This document shows, one piece after another, positions 33,007 through 41,306 of a stretch of DNA of 64,000 nucleotides (position 1 is its first letter; each line of letters opens with the position of its first letter). A program made the translations under genes and the position numbers. The DNA lies in the NCBI GenBank assembly GCA_022826245.1, contig JAJDVG010000001.1:1-64000 (forward strand), read 5' to 3'. The stretch comes from Gammaproteobacteria bacterium (GTDB taxonomy: Bacteria; Pseudomonadota; Gammaproteobacteria; Steroidobacterales; Rariloculaceae). The notes under the pieces are model-generated. The model searched no databases, was not told the DNA's origin, and saw only the letters and a program-made list of their open reading frames with translations.

Positions 33007-35465
33007 AAGCTGTAGCGGAAGTGCGCGCTGTAGTGGCGCGGCAGCTCGGGCAATGCAATGGCGCCGCCGAACAGGTTCGGGAAGTTGGCGCGAAAGTACC
33101 GCTCATCGGCGAGGTTCTTGGCCGTCACGCTGAAGGTCCAGTTGTCTGTTTCGTAACCCACCGCGAGATTGACGAGCGTGTAGGCCGGCAGCATGACGCT
33201 GTTCGAGAAACCCGATGGCGCTGCCGACACGTCGATCACGCTGCCGCTGACGGTCAGGCCGTTGCCGAAGTCGTAGGTGCCGGTCACCGAATAGATGTCT
33301 TCGGGCATGCCCGCGCGGCGGGCGCCGCTCGGGCCGGCGCTCACATTGGCGCCGAGCGTGCCGCCGTACAGCGCGTGGCAGGGGATCGCGGGCAGGTCGT
33401 CGCAACCGATGAAACTGAAGCGGTGACCCTGTTGTTCAGTGTTCAGGTTGAGCACTTCGATCTTCGAGTAGCCGAAGGTCACGAGCAGCCTGTCGTTGAC
33501 CGCCCAGCGCATCTCGACTTCGGTGCCGTCGGTTTCGGTGGACTGGTTGGTGACGATGGCCTGGGCGGAGAAGTCGGTGCGTTCCTGCGTGTAGGCGGAG
33601 ACCGCGAAGTAGAGGTCGTCATCGAGCAGGCTGCCCTTGAAGCCGGCCTCGAACAGCTCGGACCGGTCGAACGCGCCGCCCGTCAGGATGTTGCCCACCG
33701 TGACTTCGGCGCCCTGCCCGACGATCATCGTCGATTGCCTCGCCGCCGTGACATAGGGAATGAGCCCCGTAGCGAACTCGTAACTCAGGCTCAACGTCCA
33801 GGACACGCCATCGACATCGTCCTCGGCTGCCTCGTCCTCGCAACCGCCCGGGGGCGGACAGAAATTGTTGGAGCTTGCGAACAACAGCTTGTCCACCGGC
33901 TGGCGGCTCTGCATGCTGATCGAGTCGTGGCGGAGTCCGGCAAGGAGGTTGAGGCCGTTGTCCCAGATGAAATCGGCCATGACCGCGAGACCGAGGTTGC
34001 CGTAGTCGCCGATGTAGTACTCGGTGTAATCGCCGTCGATACGGGTCGCAAGCAGCCGCGCGTCGAGCGCGGAAGAACCGCCCGTCAGGTCGCGCCGGTC
34101 GAAGTATTCGTTGGTGTAGTCGTCGCCGTGCGCGAAATCCGTGAACCGCCACGACGGCGAGAGCTGCAGGGACGCCGTCATCCCGTCCCCCGGAAAGACC
34201 TTCGAGACGACGAGCTTGTCCTCGACGACGTGGCTGTCGTGGAACTGGGAGAAGCCGTAGGCGTTCTCGTTCAGGTTGTTGTAGCCCTCGTAGAAAAGCT
34301 GGTTCTTCCATTCCCAACCGCTCTCGGTGTCGACGATGACATCGAAATAGAGGGTCGTTACGTCGTTCGTCAGGACATCGTCGGGCGCCACGATCACCTG
34401 GTGGCCCTCAATCGTGGCGATGCCCGGGTTCACGAGCGCGAGCGCCGAGAGATCGCCGACGGCGTCTTCAAGCTCGCCGAGCGTCAGATCGGTACCCGGC
34501 GTCAGGGCGCCGCCCGACCCCGGATCGCTCGAGACGAAAAACGGGCTCAGGTCCGTAAACCCGTCGCCGTCGGTGTCGAATTCCTGATGGGAAATCCTGC
34601 CGTCGCCGTTCGCATCGAGCGGCCTGGCCTCGCCCGTGACGTAGATACCGCGGTCGACCAGATCCTGGGTGAGGCGGTTCCAGCCCGCGACCTGGGTGCC
34701 TGCGAAGTCGTGCCACATGCCGCCGAACTGCAGGCGGACGCGGTCGCTCAGGTCCATGTCGAAAGACGCCTGCAGCACGTCCTGGTCGGTGCCGGAATTG
34801 TCGTAGTAGCTGCCGGAGCGTTCCATCTCGCCGTAGAGGAAATATCCGAAATCGCGGCCGCCCACCGTGGCGGGACCGCCGAACTCGGCGGCGGCGACCG
34901 ACTTGTCCCAACTGCCGCTCGTGACCGAAATGGCGCCCGTGGATTCGGAGATGAACTGTCCCGTCGATTCGATCCGGGCCGACTTGGGGTTGAAGTTGAG
35001 GTAACCGCCGACCTTGGCCGGGCCGTAGATGGGCGACGCCGGTCCGCGCACGACGTCGATCCTGTTGGACGCGCCGATGGGCGTGGGATAGTTGCCCGGG
35101 TTGTCGAGGCGGCGAACGCCCCGGAAGTAGGTCTCGCCCGGCGTGCCGCGCACATCGAGACTGCCCGCGACGCCGAAGAAGGACTGGGTGAAACTGCCGG
35201 GCGCGACCGCGATCAACTCGTCGATATCGCGCATGTTGAAGCGGTTCATCATCTCCTCGGAGATCGTCGACAATGAACGCGGCGTCTCGAGGATCGACCG
35301 GCCGAACCCGAAGACCGTCTGCACGTCCTCGCCCGGCAGGCTGCGCAGGTCTGCCCTGACAACGACTTCCTCGAGAGCTTGGGAATTTGCCGGCCCAGGC
35401 AGTCCGACGCAGGCGATGGCAGACGCGATCAGCCCCTTGGCAACACCGGTCGTGTCACGTTTCAA
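33003..35465 (-). CDS. TonB-dependent receptor with an EF-hand loop
   Basis: An 820-residue outer-membrane receptor. TTG 35465, preceded by GGGAG, begins a signal peptide (ending PANSQA). The plug has VDVRGTPGETYFRGVRR-like and DVVRGPASPIYGPAKVGGY segments, and the protein ends with the barrel signature HFRYSF. Residues 284-295 (DANGDGRISHQE) fit the canonical EF-hand loop: Asp1, Asn3, Asp5, Gly6, Ile8 and Glu12. A second Asp-rich stretch (DTDGDG) follows at once. The loop would lie in an outer-surface segment and suggests a calcium- or lanthanide-dependent step. The gene is convergent with the importer operon. Confidence 0.88.
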   Translation of the reverse strand: MKRDTTGVAKGLIASAIACVGLPGPANSQALEEVVVRADLRSLPGEDVQTVFGFGRSILETPRSLSTISEEMMNRFNMRDIDELIAVAPGSFTQSFFGVAGSLDVRGTPGETYFRGVRRLDNPGNYPTPIGASNRIDVVRGPASPIYGPAKVGGYLNFNPKSARIESTGQFISESTGAISVTSGSWDKSVAAAEFGGPATVGGRDFGYFLYGEMERSGSYYDNSGTDQDVLQASFDMDLSDRVRLQFGGMWHDFAGTQVAGWNRLTQDLVDRGIYVTGEARPLDANGDGRISHQEFDTDGDGFTDLSPFFVSSDPGSGGALTPGTDLTLGELEDAVGDLSALALVNPGIATIEGHQVIVAPDDVLTNDVTTLYFDVIVDTESGWEWKNQLFYEGYNNLNENAYGFSQFHDSHVVEDKLVVSKVFPGDGMTASLQLSPSWRFTDFAHGDDYTNEYFDRRDLTGGSSALDARLLATRIDGDYTEYYIGDYGNLGLAVMADFIWDNGLNLLAGLRHDSISMQSRQPVDKLLFASSNNFCPPPGGCEDEAAEDDVDGVSWTLSLSYEFATGLIPYVTAARQSTMIVGQGAEVTVGNILTGGAFDRSELFEAGFKGSLLDDDLYFAVSAYTQERTDFSAQAIVTNQSTETDGTEVEMRWAVNDRLLVTFGYSKIEVLNLNTEQQGHRFSFIGCDDLPAIPCHALYGGTLGANVSAGPSGARRAGMPEDIYSVTGTYDFGNGLTVSGSVIDVSAAPSGFSNSVMLPAYTLVNLAVGYETDNWTFSVTAKNLADERYFRANFPNLFGGAIALPELPRHYSAHFRYSF

Positions 35466-35711
35466 GCACTGTCTCCCGCGGTCCGTCGCGCGCGAATTAT
35501 ACCCGGCCCGGCCACATTGCCCGAGCAGTCGGCCGTGCTCGGCTTTCTGATCAGCGCGCGTCTGCCGGATGGGAACCGCGTCGGATGCCAGGGGCCCGGA
35601 ATGCAGTAACGCTGTCCGTGACCTCGAACGGTTCGAGCGTTACACTGCGCAGGGGTGTGGCGCAACGACGCGCAGCCGGAACCAGGAACAAAAAGGGGAG
35701 CAGGGACGCCA

Positions 35712-37457
35712 ATGGATCCATCTTCGCAAGGCGCTACCCGAGACGTTCTCTACGAACCCGACGAGCGGCCGCCGGATTCACTCGCCTTCGGGCTCGGCTT
35801 GCAGGCCGCGGCGATCTCCATCGGCGGTATCGTACTGACGCCGGCCATCATCATCAGGGCCGCCGAGCAGAGCGAAGCCTACCTGTCCTGGGCGGTCTTC
35901 GCAGCGCTGATCGTCAGCGGCATCAGCACGATCGCCCAAGCGGTGCGATTCGGGCGGATCGGCGCCGGCCACATGCTCATCATGGGCACGTCCGGCGCCT
36001 TCATCGCCGTGTGCGTCACGGCCCTGGCCCAGGGCGGACCGGGACTGCTCGCGACGCTGATCGTCATTTCCTCGCTGGTCCAGTTCGGCCTGGCGGCGCA
36101 GCTTTCACTGCTCAGGCGCATCATCACGCCAACGGTGGCCGGAACGGTCATCGCGCTCATCGCCGTCACCATCGTGCCGATCGCGTTCGACATGCTGAAC
36201 GAGGTGCCCGAAGGTACGGCATCGGCGGCAGCGCCGGCGAGCGCGATCGCGACGCTTGTGGCAACCGTGGCGCTGGCCCTGCGCGCGACCGGCGCCTTGC
36301 GCTTGTGGGCGCCGATGCTCGGCATCGTCGTCGGCTGCGTCGTGGCCTCCTTCTTCGGCCTCTATGACACCGGCGTCATCGCCCGCGCCGACTGGATCGG
36401 GCTGCCGACCTTCGCCTGGCCCGGATTCGAACTGAGCTTCGACGCCCGCTTCTGGCTGCTGCTGCCGGCGTTCATGTTCGTCACGGTTGTAGGCGCCGTC
36501 GAGAGTATCGGCGATTCGGTGGCCATACAGAAGGTTTCGCGGCGCAAGTCCCGGGCGGTCGATTTCCGTACGGTGCAGGGCGCGCTCAACGCCGACGGGA
36601 TGGGCAACCTGCTGTCCGGCCTTTTCGGCACCGTGCCGAATACGACCTATTCGAGCAGCCTGCCTCTGGTCGAGCTCACGGGCGTCGGCTCACGGCGGGT
36701 CGGCATGTATATCGGCATCGTGTTCATCGCGCTGGCCTTCCTGCCCAAACTCATCGCGCTGCTGCTCGCGATCCCCGGACCCGTGATCGCCGCCTACGTG
36801 CTCGTGCTGATCGCGCTGCTGTTCATTCAGGGCATGAAGCTCGTCGTGCAGGACGGCGCCAGCTACCGCAATTCGATGATCGCCGGGCTTGCGTTCTGGA
36901 TCGGGCTCGGGTTCCAGAACGGACTGATCTTCGCAGATCGACTCGGCGAAACGCTGGGCCAGCTTCTGGATAACGGCATGACCGCCGGCGGGCTCGCGGC
37001 GATCGTGCTGACGGCCTTCATCGAGTTCACCCAGCCGCGGCGCCAGCGCCTGGAAACGGAACTCGCGGCCGCATCATTGCCTGAAATCGACGAGCTGCTG
37101 CGCAAGATGGCGGCCCGGCTCGACTGGGATCCGGATTCCACGGAACGCCTGCGCTCCGCCGGGGAAGAGGCGCTGTTGAGCCTCGTCCGCCAGGACGAGG
37201 ACGTGCCCGCCGGCGACGATCGGCGTCTGCTCGTCGTCGCCCGCAACGACCACGGAACGGTGGAGATCGATTTCATCGCCGCGGTCGGCCAGGACAACCT
37301 CGAAGACCGGCTCGTCCTGCTCGCCAACCCGGCCGCCGACTGGTCGCCCGAGCGCGACCTCTCGCTGCGCCTGCTCAGGCACTACGCATCGTCCGTGCGT
37401 CACCAGCAGTATCACGATATCGACATCGTGACGTTGCGCGTAGAACGAATCCGCTGA
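35712..37457 (+). CDS. NCS2 nucleobase permease with C-terminal RsbW-like ATPase-like domain
   Basis: A 581-residue protein. Residues about 25-440 are an NCS2/xanthine-uracil-type transporter with about 12-14 helices: VGAVESIGDSVAIQKVS and GLFGTVPNTTYSSSLPLVELTGVGSR are family landmarks. After the last helix a soluble tail of about 140 residues resembles an RsbW-like HATPase: STERLRSAGEEALLSLV (N-box-like), then DRRLLVVARNDHGTVEI and ERDLSLRLLRHYASSV. The N-box is degenerate, so ATP binding is uncertain. ATG 35712 is chosen for the GGGGAG upstream. Substrate probably xanthine, uric acid or uracil. Confidence 0.88.
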   Translation: MDPSSQGATRDVLYEPDERPPDSLAFGLGLQAAAISIGGIVLTPAIIIRAAEQSEAYLSWAVFAALIVSGISTIAQAVRFGRIGAGHMLIMGTSGAFIAVCVTALAQGGPGLLATLIVISSLVQFGLAAQLSLLRRIITPTVAGTVIALIAVTIVPIAFDMLNEVPEGTASAAAPASAIATLVATVALALRATGALRLWAPMLGIVVGCVVASFFGLYDTGVIARADWIGLPTFAWPGFELSFDARFWLLLPAFMFVTVVGAVESIGDSVAIQKVSRRKSRAVDFRTVQGALNADGMGNLLSGLFGTVPNTTYSSSLPLVELTGVGSRRVGMYIGIVFIALAFLPKLIALLLAIPGPVIAAYVLVLIALLFIQGMKLVVQDGASYRNSMIAGLAFWIGLGFQNGLIFADRLGETLGQLLDNGMTAGGLAAIVLTAFIEFTQPRRQRLETELAAASLPEIDELLRKMAARLDWDPDSTERLRSAGEEALLSLVRQDEDVPAGDDRRLLVVARNDHGTVEIDFIAAVGQDNLEDRLVLLANPAADWSPERDLSLRLLRHYASSVRHQQYHDIDIVTLRVERIR

Positions 37458-37500
37458 CCTGGTAGTGGTCTGACAATCCGGGAAGTCTTGCCTTGGATTT

Positions 37501-37530
37501 GCTGAGCCGCGTAGACGTACGCGGCTCAGC
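37501..37530. terminator. Perfect 13-bp hairpin downstream of the NCS2 permease
   Basis: GCTGAGCCGCGTA pairs exactly with TACGCGGCTCAGC around a GACG loop. No T-run follows, so it may act as a bidirectional barrier or mRNA stabiliser rather than a classic terminator. The rest of the 320-base gap (37458-37776) shows nothing else. Confidence 0.6.
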
Positions 37531-37776
37531 GCGCCCCGGTTTCCAAATGCAGGGCCGCAGTTTCTCCGAATCCAGTGCAGATTCCGATGGCGCGGTGCCG
37601 GACTGTCAATGATAATCTCCAGGATCGTATTTCACTCCCGGCACTTGCACGGCCCCGGGGCGAGGAGAGGTGGCGCCATACGCTCGCGGGCCGCATGAGA
37701 GCAGGCTTCGTTGCGATTCGCACGGTTTTTGTTCTCCATGGCGAATGCCGGCACCAGGAACGGAGAAGACCGGGCA

Positions 37777-38370
37777 ATGGACATGATTCAGGGCGCCGAA
37801 TGGATAGTGATAGCTATCCTGGCGGTGGGCTTTCTGCTCAGCACGTACCTTATAGCATCCGTTCAGGGCGATCTCAGGCTCCGAGAGGAATCCGGGCTGA
37901 ACACGGATGAGCAAGCCACGGAGATGTTTATCGAACTCGTGAATCAGACTCGCCGTCAGATCGACATTCACGACGACGGCAACGACATTGCGGATTCGAT
38001 GTACAACAGCCCGGACGTCATGGACGCACTGCGGGAGCGGATACGCAAACGCAACATCAAGGTCAGATGCCTCTTCAACGATGCGGATCAGCCTCTGGAA
38101 CTGCTCAAGCTGGCCCGCTCGGAGGAATTCCGGAACCAAATCGAGATCTGGTATCTGAGCGGCGGCAGACAAGAACCTGACACCCACTACAAGATCGTTG
38201 ACAGTGGGCGGCTCGTGCACCTTTCATCGCACAAGCACGGCGCCAGCAAGAGAAGGTATCGACTCCGCCGGGCTCTGCGGTGGTGGGAGTTCAAGACTCG
38301 CCATCGAATCAGCAAGCAGTACCGGGATCACTTCGAACACGGTTTGACGCTCGCCGTTCAGGCCGCGTAG
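37777..38370 (+). CDS. Membrane-anchored PLD-like domain protein (degenerate)
   Basis: A 197-residue protein with one N-terminal helix (EWIVIAILAVGFLLSTYLIAS) and a soluble domain. RQIDIHDDGND, then ALRERIRKRNIKVRCLFND and HYKIVDSGRLVHLSSHK, resemble phospholipase-D-like folds, but only one partial H-x-K motif is visible and the full HKD is missing. ATG 37777 has GGAGA ten bases upstream; the frame is open further up. It stands three bases before a small membrane protein gene, so the two form a pair. Function unknown. Confidence 0.68.
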   Translation: MDMIQGAEWIVIAILAVGFLLSTYLIASVQGDLRLREESGLNTDEQATEMFIELVNQTRRQIDIHDDGNDIADSMYNSPDVMDALRERIRKRNIKVRCLFNDADQPLELLKLARSEEFRNQIEIWYLSGGRQEPDTHYKIVDSGRLVHLSSHKHGASKRRYRLRRALRWWEFKTRHRISKQYRDHFEHGLTLAVQAA

Positions 38371-38373
38371 ATC

Positions 38374-38751
38374 ATGCCGGAGGAGATTGAGGCAGCCACT
38401 CTGGCGCTGCCCGAAGCGCCTCTCTACATCGTCGTCGCCCTCTTCGTGGCAATCGCCGCCATGACAGCCGCAGATGTTCGGGACAAGGATCGGCTGCTAC
38501 CCGATGTCGGCGTGAACGCCATGGCTCTTACCCTGTTTGCAGGATCGTGGATAGCCGTGTTCCACGTCATCATGGCGATCGTCGGCCGGAACGATTTCGA
38601 TGGGCTGTCGGCAGGGGCGGCGTTGGGAATGACCGCACATTGTCTGGTGCTGGTTCTGCTCCTTGTTGTCGTTTCCTTCTGGTATTGGTCGATCGCCGTT
38701 TACAAGGAAACACCAGCGGGGGTGCCCACGAATCCGGCTGCCAATCCGTGA
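38374..38751 (+). CDS. Small multi-helix membrane protein, unknown
   Basis: A 125-residue protein with three helices: LYIVVALFVAIAAMTAADV, MALTLFAGSWIAVFHVIMAI and HCLVLVLLLVVVSFWYWSI. It is not recognised. ATG 38374 follows the PLD-like gene by three bases, so a joint function at the inner membrane is plausible but not shown. Confidence 0.65.
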   Translation: MPEEIEAATLALPEAPLYIVVALFVAIAAMTAADVRDKDRLLPDVGVNAMALTLFAGSWIAVFHVIMAIVGRNDFDGLSAGAALGMTAHCLVLVLLLVVVSFWYWSIAVYKETPAGVPTNPAANP

Positions 38752-38756
38752 GCACT

Positions 38757-38891
38757 TCAAGGGTTGTTTCGTGGGAGGGCGCGACTCACGTTCATGCCTG
38801 CGCGGTGCGGAACGAGATCGAGCGGAGGTCCCGGATCTTTTCCGACCATCGGCCGTACTACGAAGTTGGCATCAACGGCGCGCGTGTTTTT
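38757..38891 (-). pseudogene. PIN-domain toxin remnant
   Basis: In the frame overlapping the end of the AbrB-type gene the strand reads TRAVDANFVVRPMVGKDP, close to the first strand of PIN toxins (AVDTNVLVR), including the first catalytic Asp. The frame then loses resemblance and stops at 38757 after about 40 residues; PIN toxins have about 130. The overlap with the antitoxin stop is the usual VapBC arrangement. So the toxin gene has probably decayed. Confidence 0.62.
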
Positions 38892-39132
38892 TACGCAAAC
38901 GCGCCCGTATGCCCTCGTCCATATCGTCAACTGTGCACGAATCGGGAGGCGTATCGAACAGCGCATCGTGGACGTCTTGAGACGTGTATTTCGACGCCCG
39001 GCGAACGACGACCTCATCGCCCCAGACGCGCCATTCCACTGTCGAACCAGGCCCAAGTCCCAGCTTTTGGCGAATGCTGGCTGGTATGGAAGTCCGTCCT
39101 TGGGAAGTGATCTTCGATTCAATGCGCTCCAT
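38872..39132 (-). CDS. AbrB/MazE-type antitoxin (VapB-like)
   Basis: An 86-residue protein with a SpoVT/AbrB-type swapped-hairpin domain: ESKITSQGRTSIPASIRQKLGLGPGSTVEW, split across residues 4-33, then DEVVVRRA. A C-terminal tail (DDMDEGIRARLRKKHARR) probably bound the toxin. Two adjacent ATGs (39135, 39132) are possible; the second leaves the better spacing from AAAGGG. The partner toxin appears truncated. A perfect palindrome at 39171-39190 is a likely autoregulatory operator. Confidence 0.84.
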   Translation of the reverse strand: MERIESKITSQGRTSIPASIRQKLGLGPGSTVEWRVWGDEVVVRRASKYTSQDVHDALFDTPPDSCTVDDMDEGIRARLRKKHARR

Positions 39133-39170
39133 CATCGACCCTTTGCGGTTCAACGGGTGTCAACTCTCGC

Positions 39171-39190
39171 TGCATAACCGGGGTTATGCA
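39171..39190. promoter_or_regulatory. Perfect palindrome upstream of the AbrB-type antitoxin, candidate operator
   Basis: TGCATAACC at 39171-39179 and GGTTATGCA at 39182-39190 are exact inverted repeats around GG. The site is 36 bases upstream of the antitoxin start, as expected for an autorepressing AbrB/VapB protein. Confidence 0.65.
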
Positions 39191-39230
39191 ACTCCTGGCC
39201 TTGCTCGACGAGACACGAAGCGAACGGCCA

Positions 39231-39800
39231 CTATTCGATCACCGTCACCGTGAACAGCCGCTCGAGATCCTCGAGGATTCCCCTTTGCTCCGCGTCGGCC
39301 GGGTAGGTCATGACGAGGTTGCCGAGCGGATCGGAAAGATAGATGCGCCCGTTGCCGACGCGCTCGGCGCCGAGCAGTTCGAGCAGCGCGCTGCCGGCCG
39401 CATCGTCGAGACGCGCGGCGAGCAGTGCGGCTCCTTCCGGCAGTTCCGGCCCGTTGCCTGCGTAGAGCAGGACGAGCCGGGCGCGGTCGAGGTCGTCGCC
39501 GAGCGCGAGGCGAACCTGATTCAGGCGGTTGAGTTCAACGACGCATTGCTCGGCGCAGTCCGCCGTCGTGGCGTAGATGATCGACCAGCGACCGCGGTAC
39601 CAATCGGGCTCCGTACGGCCGCCGGACTGCGTCGTGAGTTCGCCGGAGGGCAGCACCAGCGGCGGCTGGATGAACTCGCCGTGTGCGGCGCCGCCCGGCG
39701 CCCAGTCCCACGGGCCGTAGAAGGCGATGGCGGCGAGCGCAAGCGGGACGACAAAGACGAGCAGGAGCATCAGCGGCTCCATGGATCGGCGGCGACTCAT
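39231..39800 (-). CDS. Small membrane-anchored thioredoxin-like protein of the oxidase cluster
   Basis: A 189-residue protein with one N-terminal helix (MLLLVFVVPLALAAIAFYG) and a periplasmic domain resembling Sco-like or thioredoxin-fold proteins: RWSIIYATTADCAEQCVVELNRLNQV places C-x3-C at the metal/thiol position. It is the last gene after SURF1 in the respiratory cluster, and such proteins commonly end cytochrome oxidase operons, so a role in oxidase assembly is likely but not established. Confidence 0.75.
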   Translation of the reverse strand: MSRRRSMEPLMLLLVFVVPLALAAIAFYGPWDWAPGGAAHGEFIQPPLVLPSGELTTQSGGRTEPDWYRGRWSIIYATTADCAEQCVVELNRLNQVRLALGDDLDRARLVLLYAGNGPELPEGAALLAARLDDAAGSALLELLGAERVGNGRIYLSDPLGNLVMTYPADAEQRGILEDLERLFTVTVIE

Positions 39801-39876
39801 CGTCGGCTATCTTGCCCGCTTCTGGCGCCGGGCGCGTATCGCGCCGTTCCGATCGGCTCGATCGGCGGGCTACGGC

Positions 39877-40614
39877 TCACGACCCGCTGCCTCGCCCGGC
39901 ACGGGCGCGCTTCGCGCGCAGCACCGATCTGACGGTCACGATGGAGGTAATCGCGACCAGCGCGGCGGCGAGGCTGAACCACTGCAGCGCGTATCCCTGG
40001 TGACGTTCGGGCGTGATCGAGCGCGGCTGCCACTCGCGGATGAAGCCGTCCGGCTGGTCGGCGGCAAGCAGAAGCTGATAGTCGACGAGCGGCAGCTCGA
40101 TCTCGGCCTCGAGTTCGTCGAACGTCGGAAACAGCAGTGCGCGCGGCCACGACTCCATACCCTGTTCCTCGGGCACATCGAGCCTGAGGCCCGGCCGGGG
40201 CAGTGCGTCGATCTGGCCCGTGATGGTTCGGTCGCCTTCGCCGACATCGATGGCAGGCAGTTCGCCGCGGTCGGGCGCCGCGGCAATCCAGCCGCGGTTG
40301 ACGACAATCCAGCGTTCGCTTCCCGCCGGCCGAAACGGCGTCAGGACCTGGTAGCCGACGCGCCCGGCGTGCGTGACCCAGTCGAGCAGGATCTGTCGCG
40401 ATGTGAGAAAGCGCCCTTGCAGGCGAAGCCGCTCGTAGCGATGCTCGGTCAGCGCGTCGCCTTCGATGAGCGCCGTTGCGGCGCTGCCGCCGCTGCCGGC
40501 ATCGAACGCCCCGAACAGTTCGCGCTTCTGTTCGGCGCGATCGAGCTGCCAGAAGCCGAGACCCAGGAATGTGCCGACAAGCGCCAGGAACAGGACGGTC
40601 AGGATGGCTCGCAT
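39877..40614 (-). CDS. SURF1 family cytochrome oxidase assembly protein
   Basis: A 245-residue SURF1-like protein with helices at both ends (LTVLFLALVGTFLGLGFWQLDRA and QWFSLAAALVAITSIVTV). LGFWQLDRAEQKRELF, GRFLTSRQILLDW, VVNRGWI and RHQGYALQWFSLA are the family landmarks. SURF1 helps insert haem a into oxidase subunit I. It lies in the same minus-strand cluster as the caa3 oxidase, 252 bases downstream of the CBS-domain gene. Confidence 0.92.
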   Translation of the reverse strand: MRAILTVLFLALVGTFLGLGFWQLDRAEQKRELFGAFDAGSGGSAATALIEGDALTEHRYERLRLQGRFLTSRQILLDWVTHAGRVGYQVLTPFRPAGSERWIVVNRGWIAAAPDRGELPAIDVGEGDRTITGQIDALPRPGLRLDVPEEQGMESWPRALLFPTFDELEAEIELPLVDYQLLLAADQPDGFIREWQPRSITPERHQGYALQWFSLAAALVAITSIVTVRSVLRAKRARAGRGSGS

Positions 40615-40865
40615 GGCGCCATTATAGGAACGTCACCGGTTGTCGACGATCAGAATCGATCCGAGCCCGGACCCGTCGCAAGGTCGTCAAATCCTGTTGA
40701 AAATTGCCAATTGCCACAGTTTTCCATTGATATTTTCAATTTTTTGCAGGATTCAGGAGGCTCTTCGCCAATTAACCCAGTTTTGCACTTGCCAGGACCA
40801 TTCGGCACGGCCCGGCGATCCGGGCTGCTGCGCGGACTCGGACGATCCGGCACGATCGAGCGTCG

Positions 40866-41294
40866 TCAACCGGTGATGTAGCGCTCCAGGTGCTCGATCA
40901 CGGTTGCCTGCTCTTCGATGACGGCCTTGACGAGGTCGCCGATCGAGACGACGCCGATGACGCGCGAACCGTCCGTCACGGGCAGATGACGCACGAACTT
41001 GTCGGTCATCATCGCAAGGCCCTCACGGACCGTGGCATCCGGCGGGATCGTGAGCACGGGCGCGCTCATCACCGATTCGACCGCAGTGTCGCGCGAACGC
41101 AGCCCCTTCAGAATCACCTTGCGCGAGTAGTCGCGTTCGGAGATGAGACCGACGAGCCGGTCGTCCTGCATGACCAGCAGCGCCCCGACGCCATGTTCGG
41201 CCATGCGGCGTATCGCATCGAGCACGGTCTCGTCAGGAGCGGCGGACCAGATTTCCGTGCCCTTTCTGCGAAGTATGTCGCTGATACTGTGCAT
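40866..41294 (-). CDS. CBS-domain pair protein
   Basis: A 142-residue protein made of two CBS domains (about 8-62 and 72-130): LDAIRRMAEHGVGALLV then DRLVGLISERDYSRKVI; VREGLAMMTDKFVRHLPV then RVIGVVSIGDLVKAVI. Such pairs bind adenosyl nucleotides and sense energy charge. Placed twelve bases after ActF, it looks like part of the respiratory operon. Confidence 0.9.
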   Translation of the reverse strand: MHSISDILRRKGTEIWSAAPDETVLDAIRRMAEHGVGALLVMQDDRLVGLISERDYSRKVILKGLRSRDTAVESVMSAPVLTIPPDATVREGLAMMTDKFVRHLPVTDGSRVIGVVSIGDLVKAVIEEQATVIEHLERYITG

Positions 41295-41306
41295 TGCCGG
41301 CTTTCG

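Noticed and set aside
32865-35276. Plus-strand 803-codon open frame opposite the EF-hand TonB receptor
   Set aside because: A GC3-driven antisense frame: no domain resemblance, and the minus strand gives a full receptor with signal, plug and barrel end.
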